Of a DNA stretch of 64,000 nt, positions 1 to 12,157 are shown piece by piece. The first letter of the stretch is position 1. Each line of letters starts with the position of its first letter. The DNA lies in NCBI RefSeq assembly GCF_002878395.1, contig NC_061118.1:92884148-92948147 (forward strand). The letters are read 5' to 3'. The DNA comes from Capsicum annuum (lineage: Eukaryota; Streptophyta; Magnoliopsida; Solanales; Solanaceae). Below the pieces are notes generated by a model. That model had not been told where the DNA came from and ran no database searches. It saw only the letters and a program-made list of their open reading frames with translations. Made by a program: the position numbers and the translations under genes.

Positions 1-132
1 AATGCTCGTGAATTACATCAAGGCTAAGCAATTGTTAAACTTTTTCCACATGGGATCGATCCCAACCTAGTTGGTTTACTATATTTGGCATCGATCACAA
101 CCTACTTCTTTATAGGTAAATTTTGGATAACA
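1..132 (+). repeat. Element X 5' LTR, terminal ~130 bp
   Basis: This stretch matches the last ~130 bp of the LTR at 15655-17222 base for base over most of its length, including a gap-free final 38 bp after TTGGCATCGA. It ends in ACA eight bases before the primer site. Only the U5 end is in the window. Confidence 0.85.
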
Positions 133-140
133 TAAAATTT

Positions 141-158
141 TGGCATCATTGTCTGGGA
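141..158 (+). other. Element X primer-binding site (tRNA-Asp type)
   Basis: The sequence TGGCATCATTGTCTGGGA is a degenerate form of the tRNA-Asp primer site TGGCACCGTTGCCGGGGA, which is intact in element C of this window. Differences are C-to-T or G-to-A like changes. Its position just after the LTR end supports the boundary. Confidence 0.8.
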
Positions 159-559
159 AGATGATTTGAGTAGCTCATTTAATTGGTAAGGTTTGCAGGT
201 TTTATTTTCTGTTCTTAATTTAGCATAATCCAATGTATGTCAAACACTAGGAGATAAGGTGATCTCTTACTCCCTTAAGGTCTAGAGCTTGAAAGAATTC
301 TTCAAACATCAAGAAAGATGTCAGGACCTGTTTGTGATGGTGTTCCTACTAGGTTCAATACCCTCCAATTGTTGATCCCAACATAGAACTTCCTCGTGTT
401 CCAAGTGATCCATAGAATGTTATATATATAAAGATGAAAAAACTTCTAGTTTCTATAGAGGGTTAGAGATGATTAACAAATGAGACCTAAGTAGTGTAAG
501 AAGCAAGGTTAGCTCAGCTAGGAGGACTAGCCAGGCCAAGGTAGGTAGACGAGCATCGA

Positions 560-1720
560 GACCGAATATAAAGAGGTGAAGCTCCATTGATTCCTATATA
601 TCAACACTTATACCCATATGATAATAAAGAGGATATAGGTTATGTTGAACCTATTGAGACATGAGCTATAATTTCTCCTACTTTACCTCCCTATGTGAAG
701 TTTGATATTACTAGCTCTATGATCCAAATATTGAATTTGAAGGGTATGTTTTCATGATTAGCTACTGATGATCCAAACATGCATCTTAATAATTTTACTA
801 GGATCTACATATGATACACTATTCCGGGGATAGATTAGGAAGTTTTGAGGTTGAGGTCATTCCCATTTTCATTGACACATGAAGAATCACTATGGTTAGA
901 GGAACTTCAAAAGTGGTTCAATCACTACTTTGTATGAATTGCGTAGATAATTTTTCAACAATTTTTTCACTCTTATAAGGATATTCTAGTTGAAATTTAA
1001 GATTTACTACTTCAGATTGTTACCTATAAAATCCATGTTTAAGGCATGGTTTAGATTAAAGAAGGAGCTGAGCGTGGTACCTAATCATAGAATCACAGGG
1101 TCCAACTTGTTAGAAGTATTCTACAGATCACTGAATTTCAATTTAAGAGCAATGGCAGATACAATTTTGGGAGGTGCATTGATGCATCATTAGTGGGATG
1201 CTGCGTAGTATATGCTTGATGATATTTTGATGATTAATAGAGGTTGGCGTTCTATAGATACTATGTGTGGTGCATGTACATATGCTATTGGAGCAGCTAA
1301 TGATTATGGGGCTGGTTAGGATTTGGTAGCAAAAAAGGTTGGATAGCTTTTGATTAATATTGGGCTACTTACAAAACAATTTGCAATAATGAGTGCTGCT
1401 AAAGTGAATGCATTTGCGACAAAGGGATATACTTCTACAACTTTTGAGATTGAATCTTAAGAGAAAGTGATGTATCTTGATCGTAGGTTGGCAGATTTTT
1501 GAGCCTAAGGGAAAGGGAATCAAGGTCGGAACTATTATAATGACAGATAAAGAGACAGAAGTAGCGAGATATGGTGATTAGCATCTAAAACATGACTATA
1601 AGGAGAAGAGTGACAATTATGTTCTACCAAGTAGTTATTATTTAGAATCTAGAATCGAAGAACTTTTGTCAAATTTAGTCAAGGGTTAAGAAAGTCAAGA
1701 AAGATGTATTAAGAAGATTA
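560..1720 (+). pseudogene. Element X gag remnant
   Basis: Three-frame reading gives segments typical of Athila gag: FDITSSMIQ, an LATDDPNMHLNNF block near 755-795, and, in the longest clean stretch (990-1193), KAWFRLKKELSVVPNH followed by LLEVFYRSLNFN and AMADTILGGA. Gag would form the virus-like particle that packages element RNA. Stops and frame changes occur throughout (for example after ...MHH at 1194), so no functional protein can be made. No zinc knuckle was identified with confidence in this part. The start is uncertain; the region before about 560 is leader. Confidence 0.7.
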
Positions 1721-2229
1721 AGGCAAATTGTCAAGGATAAAAAAGAAAGTTGAGGCACATACTACCACAATCAAATAGTTGGACTAGCAATTTGGTCAGA
1801 TGTCATCCATAGTAAATCAAAGGAAGCATGTCACTCTCCCAAGTAACACAGTGGTAAATCCAAAGAATGATAGTCATTGTCATGCCATTACTACTTAGAG
1901 TAGTAAAACCACTATGGATTTTCCTATATCCACTGTTGATGAAAAAATAATAGTAATGATTCTGTTAATTTTGAGAGTAGTAGAAATAAAGACAAAGAAA
2001 AAGACACTATCAAGAAGCCTATTTTAAATTCGATCCCAATACCTTGACCTTTTTTCCTCAATGGAAAAAAATAATAAAGAAGAGGGTAAGTATAAGAAGT
2101 TCTTATCAATGTAAAAAGAGCTGTCAATCAACATACCACTTGTAGAGACATTGGATCAAATTCTAGGATATGCAAAATTTTATAAAAGATTTAATCACCA
2201 AGAAAAGTTAAGTCAGTTATGATCCTGTC

Positions 2230-2900
2230 GACAATATTCATCAGTCCAGTATTGTAGCTACTTGATCATTGGTGAAAAAGAAGAAGGATCCTAGTGATTT
2301 TACTATACCTTACACCATTAGACCTTTCAACTTTACTCGGGCATTATGTAATTTAGGTGCTAGTATCGACCTCATGTCATTAGAAGTATTCATGCATGTG
2401 GGTTTAGGAGAACCCACACAAACCACTAACAGAATAGTGATGAAAGATAGAACAGCGAAATAGCTAGTTGGTATTCTATATGATGTATTGGTGAAGGTTG
2501 ATTCTTTTATTGTTCCTGATGATTTTGTAATATTGGATTGTGAAGTGGACTTTTAAGTCTTAATTATTTTGGGAAGGCCATTCTTGGCTATAGGAAGGAT
2601 GTTGATTAATTTGGAGCTAGTACATCTGATGCTGAGACTCAATGATGAATAAGTGATATTCAATGTATCTAAATCAATGAAGCTGCTTAATGAGTTAAGA
2701 GTGGTATTCCTGACTGATGTGTATTGTGAGGAGATGGATTCATTCTATGATGTTAATTTAGTGACTATTTAGGATGATGCTTCTGATGTTATTCCTATTA
2801 AAAAGAGGTTGGGTGTTGAAGTACTAGTAGATGTAATCATGAACATTGACAATAATGGTATTGCTGACTATAAAGAAATAGTATGTGCCCTCTATGGGAG
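2230..2900 (+). pseudogene. Element X aspartic protease remnant
   Basis: The readable frame contains TIRPFNFTRALCNLGASIDLM (2311-2373), which corresponds to the retroviral-type protease active site. The usual LCDLGASIN has become LCNLGASID, so the catalytic aspartate reads as asparagine. A second conserved block, ILGRPFLAIGR, follows near 2567-2600. In an active element this protease would cut the Gag-Pol precursor. Stops at 2461 and later break the frame. The segment lies between gag and RT as expected for the lineage. Confidence 0.7.
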
Positions 2901-3208
2901 TGGTTCTTAACTTAGGTAACAAAAAATCTTTAATTGGATCTGAAAAATAGAACCACTCCATCTGCTCGCCCATCTATTGAGGAGCCAACTATCTTAGAGT
3001 TGAAGGCCCTCATTTATTATTTGTGATATGTATTTTGAGGGTCCAATAACACTTTGTCTATAATTATTATAGTTGACTTGATTGAAACAAAAATGGAAGC
3101 TTTATTATAAATGCTACAGAGATTCAAGAGGGCCATTGGTCAGTCAATTGTAGTTTTTTTGGGTATTCCGCCTTGTCTATGTACTCATAAGATCCAACTT
3201 GAACCAAA

Positions 3209-4100
3209 ATGTATATAATGTATAGAACATCAATGTTGACTCAATCCTCTTATATAAGAGGTGGTGAAGAAGAAGATTATCAAGTGGTGGATATTGGTGT
3301 AGTATATCCCATTGATGATAGTAAATTGGTCAGTCTGATACAATGTGTTTCAAATAAAGGTGGTATTACTATTGTGCCTAATGAGAAAAATGAGCTAGTG
3401 CCGATAAGGCCAATCATAAAATGTAGAGTATGCATTGATTACAAAAACTTGAATGCATGGACTCAAAAGGTTCACTTTCCCATGACCTTTATGGACCAGA
3501 TGCTTGATAGACTTATGGGCAGAGGATGGTACCATTTTGTTGATGGGTACTAAGGCTACAACCAAATAACTATTATTCCTAAGGACGAAGAGAACATGAC
3601 TTTCACATGTCCTTATGGAACCTTTGCATTCAAACGTATTTCATTTGGGTTATGTAACTCTCCAGCCACATTTAAGAGATATATGATTTCAATGTTCTCT
3701 GATATGGTAGAAAAAACCTTCAAAGTGTTTATTGATTATTACTCAGTCATTGGTGATTCTTTTGATGACGTCCTAGTTCACTTGGCAAATTCTCTTAGAT
3801 GGTGTGAAGAATGGAACTTGGTACTTAATTGGAAGAAGTACCTTTTTATGCTCAAAGAAGGTATAGAGCTTGGACACAAGATTTAAAAAAGAGGCATTGA
3901 GGTAGATAGAGTAAAGATTGAAGTGATTGGGATATTACGTCCACCAATTTTTGTGAAGGGTGTTCATAGATTTTTGGGACATAGTAGATTTTCTAGGCGT
4001 GTCATCCAAGATTTCTCCAAGATTGCCAACCCTCTTTGTAGGCTTCTTGAGAATAAGGAGAAATTTAACCATGCTGAAGCATGATTAAAGGCTTTTAATG
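3209..4100 (+). pseudogene. Element X reverse transcriptase remnant
   Basis: Two clean segments (3209-3553, 3596-3886) cover RT fingers and palm. Visible motifs are RVCIDYKNLNAW, HFPMTFMDQMLDRL, FVDGY, then TCPYGTFAFKRISFGLCNSPATF. The catalytic-loop region reads FIDYYSVIGDSFD; the expected double aspartate is DY, so the active site is lost. A TAA at 3550 separates the two parts and further frame changes follow 3886. RT would copy element RNA to DNA. The wording of these motifs is of the Athila/Tat type and differs from the chromoviral RTs of elements A, B and D. Confidence 0.85.
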
Positions 4101-4129
4101 CCTCAAAGAGAGGATTATGATTGCTCCTA

Positions 4130-4560
4130 TCATACTGTCACTAGATTAGTCCTTGCCATTTGAGATTATGTATGACAAAAGTGGACTGGCCTTAGTTTTT
4201 GTACTAGGACAATGAAAATAAAATATCCTTTATCCCATGTAATATACTAGAATGGTACTAAATCCTGCTCAAAAGAACTACACCATCACTGAACATGAAT
4301 TGTTGGTAATGGTTTTTACCTTTGAGAGGTTTAGGTCTTAATTAATTAGGACAAAGATGATTGTAAGCACTGGTCATGCAACATTGAGGTATTTGATGTG
4401 AAAGAAAGGTGCAAAGCCTGGACTGATTAGCTGGATTCTCTTGCTGTAAGAATTTGATTTCGAGGTCAAGGACAGAAAAGGCACTGTGAACCAAGTAACG
4501 GATCATTTGTCTAGACTTGAGGAGGAAGCTATGCAGAATGTTGAAGATGGACTCAAGATT
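4130..4560 (+). pseudogene. Element X RNase H remnant
   Basis: Readable pieces are FEIMYDKSGLALVFVLGQ (the first catalytic region reads YDKSG in place of the usual YDASD-type motif), NYTITEHELLVMVF with a conserved glutamate, and GTVNQVTDHLSRLE, the typical end of the domain with an aspartate before HLSRL. RNase H degrades the RNA strand during reverse transcription. In-frame stops occur at several points, including in the QWK-like stretch after 4212 and near 4400. Confidence 0.65.
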
Positions 4561-4699
4561 GATGACAGTTTTCCAGATGAGAAGATATTAGCAGCCTGCC
4601 AAGATCTTATTCCATGGTTTTTAAACTACACAAATTAACTAGCTAGTGATCTAGTCCCAGAAGATCTTTCCTTTAATCAAAGAAAGAAGTTTATACATG

Positions 4700-5840
4700 A
4701 GGTACGGATATTTTTATGGTATAAGCCTTATAGATTCAGAATTTATGTGGATGGGATTATTCATAGATAGATGATGAGCATACTTAAGGCTTGTCACTCT
4801 TCACCAATTAGGGGTCATCATGGAGTAACACGCACAACCCATAAAATCATGAAATGTGGGTATTTTGGTGAATAATTTACAAAGATGCGCATGATATTGA
4901 TTTAGCTTGTGATCAATGTCAATGCAAAGTTAACATCTCTGGATGCCATGAACTACCTATGACTCCTATTTTAGAATTGGAATTATTTGATGCATAGGGT
5001 ATTGATTTCATCTGACCTTTCGTAAGTTTATTTTGCATCAAGTATATATTTGTGGTTGTCGATTATGTTTCTAAATGGATGAAAGCTATTGCGCTCCCCA
5101 TCAGTGAAGTACGTAGTGTCACTGCATTCTTTAAAAAGAACATCATTTCTTTATTTAGCACACCACGTGTATTATTAGTGATAGTGGGTCACATTTTTGT
5201 AATCTGCTGTTAAAAAGTCTTCTTGAGAAGTATTGAGCGAAATACATGGCAACACCTTACCATCCGCAAGACTATTGGATAGTTTGAGGTTTCCCATAAT
5301 GAAATAAATTCAATCTTGGCAAAGACAGTGAATGCCAATAGGAATTATTGGTCACAAAAGTTAGATGATGTATTATGGGCTTATCGAACATCTTTCAAGA
5401 CCCCTATTGGTGCTTCACCTTATCAGCTAGTTTATCGAAAAGCTTGTCACTTGCCTTTTGAGATTGAACATATATCACTATGGGCTTTGAAGAATCTAAA
5501 TTTTGAGTGGAAAGAAGCAGCAAAGTGAAGGATGAACAAGATAAATGAGTCGGATGAATTTTGACTCTAAAAATATTAAAATTTTGCACTTTAAAAGGAA
5601 TAGATGAAGCTGCATCATGATCGAAAGATTGAGAAAACAAACTTCAGAAAAAAGTGACCAGGTATAAGTCTACAACTCAAGGCTTCACTTGTTTCCACGT
5701 AAGTTGAAGTCTAGATGGTATATTCCCTTTATAGTCCTAAGTGTGTTCCCATACGGTTCTTTGGAATTGAAGAGGGATGGTGAAGCCTTGTTCAACGTGA
5801 ATGGGAAAAAAGTAAAGCATTATATGGGTAACACTAAGGA
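4700..5840 (+). pseudogene. Element X integrase remnant
   Basis: The zinc-binding HHCC part shows CHSSPIRGHHGVTRTTHK (about 4791-4844) and ACDQCQCKV near 4908. The core shows GIDFI near 4999 and ISDSGSHFCN near 5173-5205, so two catalytic aspartates are still readable in shifted frames. The longest clean segment (5316-5528) contains LDDVLWAYRTSFKTPIGASPYQLVYRK, a hallmark of Athila/Tat integrases. A C-terminal stretch (SRWYIPFIVL, GKKVKHYMG) extends to about 5835. Stops and frame changes make it inactive. Confidence 0.8.
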
Positions 5841-5892
5841 CATTAATGTAATTTTGTAGATGGACCTTGGTGATGTTTGAGTAACGAAGGAA

Positions 5893-6035
5893 ATTACGTC
5901 ATGCCATGATATTAAATCAAGTGTTGCATGAAATGCAACCCATGAGGCTATTTAGAGAAATCTAGTAATCAACTTAGCCACATTGTGCCGCGATGTTAAA
6001 TCTAGCACTGCGTGGGAGGAAACCCATGTTCATTA
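5893..6035 (+). repeat. Post-pol conserved GCCGCGAYGTTAAATC motif, two degenerate copies
   Basis: Two related words, GCCATGATATTAAATCAAG (5902-5920) and GCCGCGATGTTAAATCTAG (5987-6005), are each followed by a (G)CRTG..ATGCAACCCATG-like stretch. The same post-pol signature occurs in element C near 44346-44366 on the opposite strand. It marks the junction between pol and the 3' region in this lineage. Confidence 0.6.
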
Positions 6036-6119
6036 CTTATTTATTTATAGGGTAATATGTTTGTTCAATGTGTAGGACTAAAGGTTCCAAAAATGAACCA
6101 AAAACTAAATAAATTAGGT

Positions 6120-7170
6120 TATACAAAATTTTCAGGAGTCGTATATTAAGGTTACGACTCGTGAGAAAGAGTCGTGCAGACCTGAAGATGATGCAGATTT
6201 TTGGAGTCCTTACAACTCTCTGAATAAATCATACCCTCAAGGTATGATTCATCACAATGATTCATATCGACTCCAGAACGTATGTATAGTTATAGGTTTT
6301 TATGAATGATGGAAAAGACTCGTAAGCTTCGGTACGAATCGTACACATAACTCGTACCCAAGCTTGCTAGGTCTAGGGTTGTGGGCAACCCTGGCCAAAT
6401 CTCTATTTTAAACAAAAAGGGTACCCAATTAGGGTACCTTTCACTACCAATCATTGCAGACCTCCATTGTTGATCGAATAAAAAGCTCTAACCTCAAAAC
6501 TTCACCCCAAAACACACACCTAATTGATAGATTCTCTCACATTGCATGAAGTTAACAAGAACATGGGGAAGAAAATTGAAAACTCAAGAAACCTACATTC
6601 TGAACAATTCAAGTCAGTTTTTTTTGAACTTAAATGCTTTAAATTGTTAGACAAAGTAGAATCTGAGTTCAGAATGTAGCATATCTTTGAAGTTAAATAT
6701 ATGTCTATGTTGAAAATAGGAACCCTGGTTCTTAGAAAATGAGTTGAAATTTAGATTTGGAAAGAACTTGAAATTTGTTTGCAAATATGTGTTATTTAAC
6801 TAAAATCGTATGGTTATGCTTTACATTAAAAGGGTAGTTTTGGGATGGGTAGTTAGGGGATTTTTTGTTGTAATCAACTCATAAGTTGAACTTCTGTGTT
6901 GCAGTAGTTACGATAACCCTTATGACTCGTACCTATAAGTAACGAGTCATACCGAGACTTATAACAACTAAAAACATAGAAGCCCAACTGAGTGTAGTTT
7001 CTAGTATGGGTACGACTAGCCAAAATGAGTCTTATCCAACCCAAACGAATCATACACATAAGTCGGAAGGATCTGGGAAGATAATATAAATTAGAGTATT
7101 GTTTTTGGACTGCTTACGAGTGTTGGTAACGAGTCATAACTTGTCCTTACGATTGGTTATGAGGACTGAT
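6120..7170 (+). repeat. Array of near-palindromic ACGASTCGT motifs upstream of the envelope-position ORF
   Basis: Variants of TACGA(C/G)TCGTA occur at about 6152, 6170, 6330, 6345, 6352, 6920, 6938, 7010, 7115 and 7128. The word is an odd palindrome, so both strands show ACGACTCGT or ACGAGTCGT. The block between is untranslated leader-like sequence with no supported ORF. Confidence 0.6.
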
Positions 7171-7356
7171 AAGCTGACCAGTGAACATCCTTACCTACAC
7201 TATTTATCATACAATTAAGTTATACAAGCCATACCTAAATGATACAACTCTTACCCCCAGTCATACCCAGAACATAACTTGCACACTCATACTTATTTTT
7301 TTATTTTTGCTTTCCATTCCTCAGTCCTTACTATTGTATGTGTACATACAGGTACC

Positions 7357-9500
7357 ATGCCAAGCAAATGTGATTCTACTTCAAAACTAATAGCCAAAAA
7401 GGTCGCCAAAATGACACCAGTCTCAAGTTCTAAGTCTACAGAGTCATCCAATAGCAGTGGTGACATCATTAAATACACAATAAAGAAAAATGCTGACACA
7501 AGAGAAAAAGACCTTCAAGGGGAAAGAAAATAGCCACTCTACAGAAAATACCTCCTCGAGGACCAAGAATGAAAAATACCAGTACCGCCCTTATGCACTC
7601 ACCTTATCTTTGAAAGAGGGTGAAGATGACAAAAATAATGAACTTGTAGGTGATCCAGTGGTACAAAAAAAAGTCGAGTCAAGCTATGAGAAATAGTGTT
7701 CGAGGAATACCTATGATGAAGAAGTTGATACTACTCCCATTGACAGACAAGAGCTACCAGTAGCTATTACACCTACACTATTGCCCACTATTGAACGATA
7801 GAGGTACCCAAGTATGCTGAACACATATAATAACGGGCTGAGCAGACTCTAAATAGGAAAAATCAAGAGATGGCTATATCTCTTGAGGAGGTTGACAACT
7901 ATAGTGATGACTGAGCTACATCAATTTATGGCCACATTCAAACAATATATTTTAGTGTATGACTATATCACTAGGAATGTACAGTCAGGCACTAGTGTTG
8001 GAGTTTTTTATGGTGACATTAAAGGGGGAGTTGCAAAGCCAGTATCCATAAGGGCAGTAATTGAAAGATGGTGACCTAATTACCTCGTTGTTCATTTAGG
8101 GAGTATGGGTAAATATCTCTCCACTTACTATCTCCGAGTTCTTGAAATGACCAAACTTCCAGCCTCTAGTGAACACAAAAAAAATGTAGTAATGCATAGA
8201 TAAAATAGGAAATATTACTTAGAAGTAGCTGAGGTCAGATGAGAAAATGGTACACTTTAGGTTGATTGTGAGTTTGATTGCATTGAATATTGAGAATGCA
8301 GATTAGGTGGTAGGAGGACTAGGAGTGGTCTACCAATGATAGAGAAGCATACATTAATTTTCAACGTTAAGGCAATGTGGACTCTAGCCTGACACAAACT
8401 TTGTCCCACTACTGCGGACAACATACTCAGCCTAGTTTGTGCAATATTTATATATGGGTTGATTAATGGGTATAAGTTTGATATGGGAAGTTTTTGGCAT
8501 GAGAAATTAGAGACAGAGTTATAGGGGGAGAGAAGCTGCTATTAGCATACCCCTACATGATTACTCACTTGTGCTTTTCTAGAGGGGTATAGGAGCTCCT
8601 AAGGATTGATGAGCTGATTGAGTCTAGGAACACTACTGATTTAGGGATGATTAGAGATATGGCAAACCCAATTGATAAAAAGGAAATGAGAGAAACTAAG
8701 ATAATAACTAAGATTTTTTGACACACTGAGGCTACTGAGACTGATGCCAGCATGAGTAGAGATGCACAGACTGAGTCATAGACTTCAAATATAGCAGGTA
8801 CATTTAGTGCCTCTCCCCTAGCATAGTCTATTCCACCTCGAGATAAAGTAATGTCAACTGGATTAATCATGATCTCACGAGATATATGGGATGAGGCTAT
8901 GACGATATTGGCCATGTTGGAAGATGATGTTTAGATCATTGAAAGGGGTGTAAAGCCCTGGGTTTAAAAGAAGTTGGAATCTAAGATAGTTGAGTGCAGG
9001 GTTGGTTAGATGTATTTGAACTGTGGATAACCATATAGTTTGGAAGTGGACAACTTTCAGATATAGTAGAAGTGAAATGTAAGGTGGCTAAAATGAATGA
9101 GATAGTTGCTGAGTTATATGACATACCAATCATCCAAGAAGCCATGGTTGTGGAAGTTGTGCCATAAGTACATGTTTAAAATATCTAGAGTATTTCATGA
9201 GTGATAAAACAACCCTGAGGAAAAAGGAAAAGTGAAAGCACCAGAGTGTAGAAAAAGAAGCTATGAAGAAGGCTAACAAAGATAGCCTATAGATGAGAGA
9301 AACCAGCATGTGAGGGTCAAAAAGATAAAGGCTGGAGCTGGCAGCTCGACACCAGCAATTGATGATATTGATGAAGGTGGTGATGCATCCCCGACTAATA
9401 ATGTACCATTGAGCACACCAATCACAACCAGTGCCACTACTGTGGAGGTAGTCCCGACGGTTTATGGGACTATAGTTGAGAATGGTGGGACCTTGGAATA
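7357..9500 (+). pseudogene. Element X post-pol ORF remnant (envelope-position, 'putative plant transposon protein' type)
   Basis: The ORF appears to begin at 7357 with MPSKCDSTSK and a serine/lysine-rich N-terminal part. It then runs through many stops. Around 8400-8640 one frame reads LCPTTADNILSLVCAIFIYG, GYKFDMGSFLA, EIRDRVIGGEKLLLAYP and ITHLCFSRGV. This matches the pattern of the plant transposon-protein domain often found downstream of pol in Athila-like elements (LSP..DNVLS, GYEIDF, EI.ERA, LPFPCLI..LC). The function of that family is not established; membrane segments expected of a true envelope are not visible here. The 3' part (about 9310-9500) is acidic and low in conservation. Pseudogene. 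Confidence 0.6.
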
Positions 9501-9639
9501 CCCTCAATTTGGATACCTTAGAATCATTCCTTCATTTTCTATTCTACATATCATATGTCTTGAGTATACTGGTCAAATGATAGGGTACATTTGGTAAGCT
9601 CTTGGTCATATTCTAACCAGTGTTAGTTTGTGGGTTGAA

Positions 9640-10020
9640 TTTGTTTCTAGAATGGATACGACTTGGTGGGTACGAGTTGTATGGTTTATGATGGGTCGTA
9701 TAGTTTTATTTTTCTCTTCACTTAATTTGAGACTTAATAACTTAACATAGATCTGAGTATGAGTGTTTCACCATGATCCATAAGTTAAGGTATGAGTCAT
9801 ACCATTGACTCATATGGTAGACTGTATTCAAACTTCTTTTTTTCTATTCTTTTATGGATACAGTTAGGGGGCACCAATCGTATTCTTGGGTAAGACTTGA
9901 TTTGGGGTAAGTCGTATGGTGGAAAATATTAGGTCTAAGGGGGAGTCCTAGGAAACGAGAGGTGGGTACCACTCCTATTAAAGGGTACGACTGGTATAAG
10001 GTAGTCATACTATCTGACGG
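9640..10020 (+). repeat. Second ACGASTCGT motif cluster, downstream of the post-pol ORF
   Basis: Degenerate copies occur at about 9656 (ATACGACTTGG), 9670 (TACGAGTTGTATGG), 9893 and 9986 (GGGTACGACTGG), flanked by AT-rich sequence with no supported ORF. It mirrors the cluster before the ORF and the one in the 3' LTR. Confidence 0.5.
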
Positions 10021-10039
10021 GATTTTTAAGTATTTTAAG

Positions 10040-11794
10040 TTGGGGGTAATCTTTATATTTCCCCACTTTAAATCTTAAGTCCCCATGACTTATATCACTA
10101 CTTGGGTATCATTTTCCCTATTATTCTAATCGTAAACACCTAGAAACACTCTCTAATTTTCTCTAAGGCTCTTGGATTAAGAATGACTAGGGTTTCATCT
10201 TGAGGATCAATTTGGGGCTTGTGTCAGTGATTTGTCTCTATCATCCTCATAATCTAAGGCATCTACTCCTCCTTCATTCTTATTTCCAACTAAAGGCATG
10301 TTTTATACAATGTTTTCATGGCATAATTATTGTATTGTTTTCTGTTTTTGAAATATATGTAGGGGTTATAGTATTAAATGCTTGGTTATGGTTTTACCAT
10401 ATTTTAGTTATGTATTTACATTCTTTAATGGTGTTTTAGACAATTGGTTACATGGGAATGGCTAATTGGTAATTGAATTTTGTTTTGGAAACATTATGCC
10501 ACCAATATGTTTGATTAAATGCCTCTGATAATGCTTTTACTATATTATTTGACTTTTAATGGAACTATTTCATGGTATGCTTTGGTAATGGAACTCTATA
10601 TAGTATAGACTATTTAAATTGTTTGGAATGGTTAAATGTTAAGGTTTGGTAGATATGGTTATGGTTAATTAAACTTCCTTATAGGGTTCAAGAAAATCCG
10701 CAAAGTAAACATGTTAATGAACAACTTGTGGGGTACATGGGATTCCCCCAAGAAAACTTAATAATGGAACACTTATGGGGTATCCCTTTATTCTATAGTT
10801 ACATGGTAATCCCTTTGCATACAAACATTGGATAATGAAATTGCTTGCAACTTATAGTCAGTATGATGATAGCACTACTCATAGCCTTGGCTAATAATAA
10901 TGTAATAATGGCTTGGTTGGATGGTAATGGTTTTAATTCGACAACAATGGAGAGGTGTGATAGTTAATCGTGAAGGTACAAGTTTAATGGATGAAAATTG
11001 GAATGTTTGCCAATATAAGGGTTTTTCATAGAGACCATATATAATACTACAAGGTACATGGGAATTCTCTAAATAAATTATACATATGTATCATGAAGAT
11101 CGAAGGGTACTTAGGAATCCCCTACACTTATGGTATCTCCAATTCGTGCGGCTACACGTATTAGGGACCGTTAAGGGGTTACAAATGGATCTATATTTCC
11201 CATTCCAGAACTGACTGTTCTACTCCTCCTTCTTAGTGATTGAATTTGGGATCAGCTATTGGATTAAAGTTGTGAGCTTTCGTATTTTGGAAGGCTCCAT
11301 TTCATATCATGGATTTTTTTAAATACTTTGGTAATTTTATGGATACTAGTTTGGGCTATGGTTAGGGGCACGTCCCAACTAGACATTGTTTTTCTTTTTG
11401 TTAAAGTCTTGTGTGACTACTATGAGTTGGAATGGGCGATATCGGTATTGGTGTTAGCCTTAGCATTGTTATTTGTATTGGGGTTGATAGCGCTGGACTT
11501 AATTTATGATTGTTCCATTCTTTTATGTTATGTTATGGACATGAACTTTGCTTTTATATTTGTTTGGTTATGGTTTTTTATGGTTATAGCTGGTTTGACT
11601 TATTTGGGTTAGTCACGGTCATAGACGTATCCTAGATTCTTAGGTTACACTTAAATGTTATCTTGTTATACATTCATAATTCATCCGACTCAGGGTATGA
11701 TTACTTGAAGGTTATCTTAGGTAATGGGGGTGGTCCCTGATCCTGGTTTGACTTGGGATGCCCACAAAAAAGCCCAAGTTCTGGTCGTGTCAGA
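10040..11794 (+). repeat. Chromovirus-like LTR remnant inserted in element X, left border uncertain
   Basis: The right end resembles the U5 end of element A's LTRs: GGGGGTGGTCCCTGATCCTG, then GACTTGGGATGCCCAC, closing GTCGTGTCAGA at 11794 (A's LTR closes GTCATGACA). The interior repeats words such as GGGGTACATGGGATTCCCC and has the T-rich character of A's LTR. I see no matching internal region, so it may be a solo or truncated LTR. The left border is not resolved; it lies somewhere between about 9,650 and 10,200. The hydrophobic ORF within (11328-11612) is not supported as a gene. Confidence 0.4.
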
Positions 11795-11914
11795 CTCAAC
11801 CTAAGGGCCCTTGTAGAGATGATGTTGTATGAGCTGACACCTTGAGCGCCTAGGTATGTTCTCGATCACTTATACTACATTTCTTAAATACACTAGGAAT
11901 AATGCATAGGCTTT

Positions 11915-11940
11915 AAGTTGGGGGTAGGGGTGTACCAAAG
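11915..11940 (+). other. Polypurine-like AAGTTGGGGGT tract 1 of element X
   Basis: TTAAGTTGGGGGTAGGGGTG at about 11921-11940 resembles the tract just before the 3' LTR (AAATTGAGGGTGT). A homologous tract sits at the equivalent place in element C (44192-44212, minus strand). It could be a central polypurine tract or a relict of an older LTR border. Confidence 0.45.
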
Positions 11941-12157
11941 TCGCCACGGGCTATACATTCTATGTTTCGAAGTTTGTGGCCACAATTTTACAAAATTTGT
12001 AGAACTGGCATGTTGATGTTTTTGTTTTTCTTTGTGTTCATGTGTTGAAAATAACTGAAATATAAGGAAAATTTGTGCTTGTGGAAGTAGACATTGTTTT
12101 GAATAAGTATACTTGAAAATGTTTGATTTTAAAATAATGGGTTTAAAAATTGATGCC

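Noticed and set aside
8565..9507. Minus-strand ORFs of 116 and 125 residues opposite the post-pol ORF
   Set aside because: They are antisense shadows of the plus-strand domain that carries the recognisable motifs.
11328..11612. 94-residue hydrophobic ORF that looks like several membrane segments
   Set aside because: It lies in the T-rich interior of a chromovirus-like LTR. T-rich sequence read in any frame gives Leu/Phe/Val-rich pseudo-membrane proteins, and no homologous protein pattern is visible.
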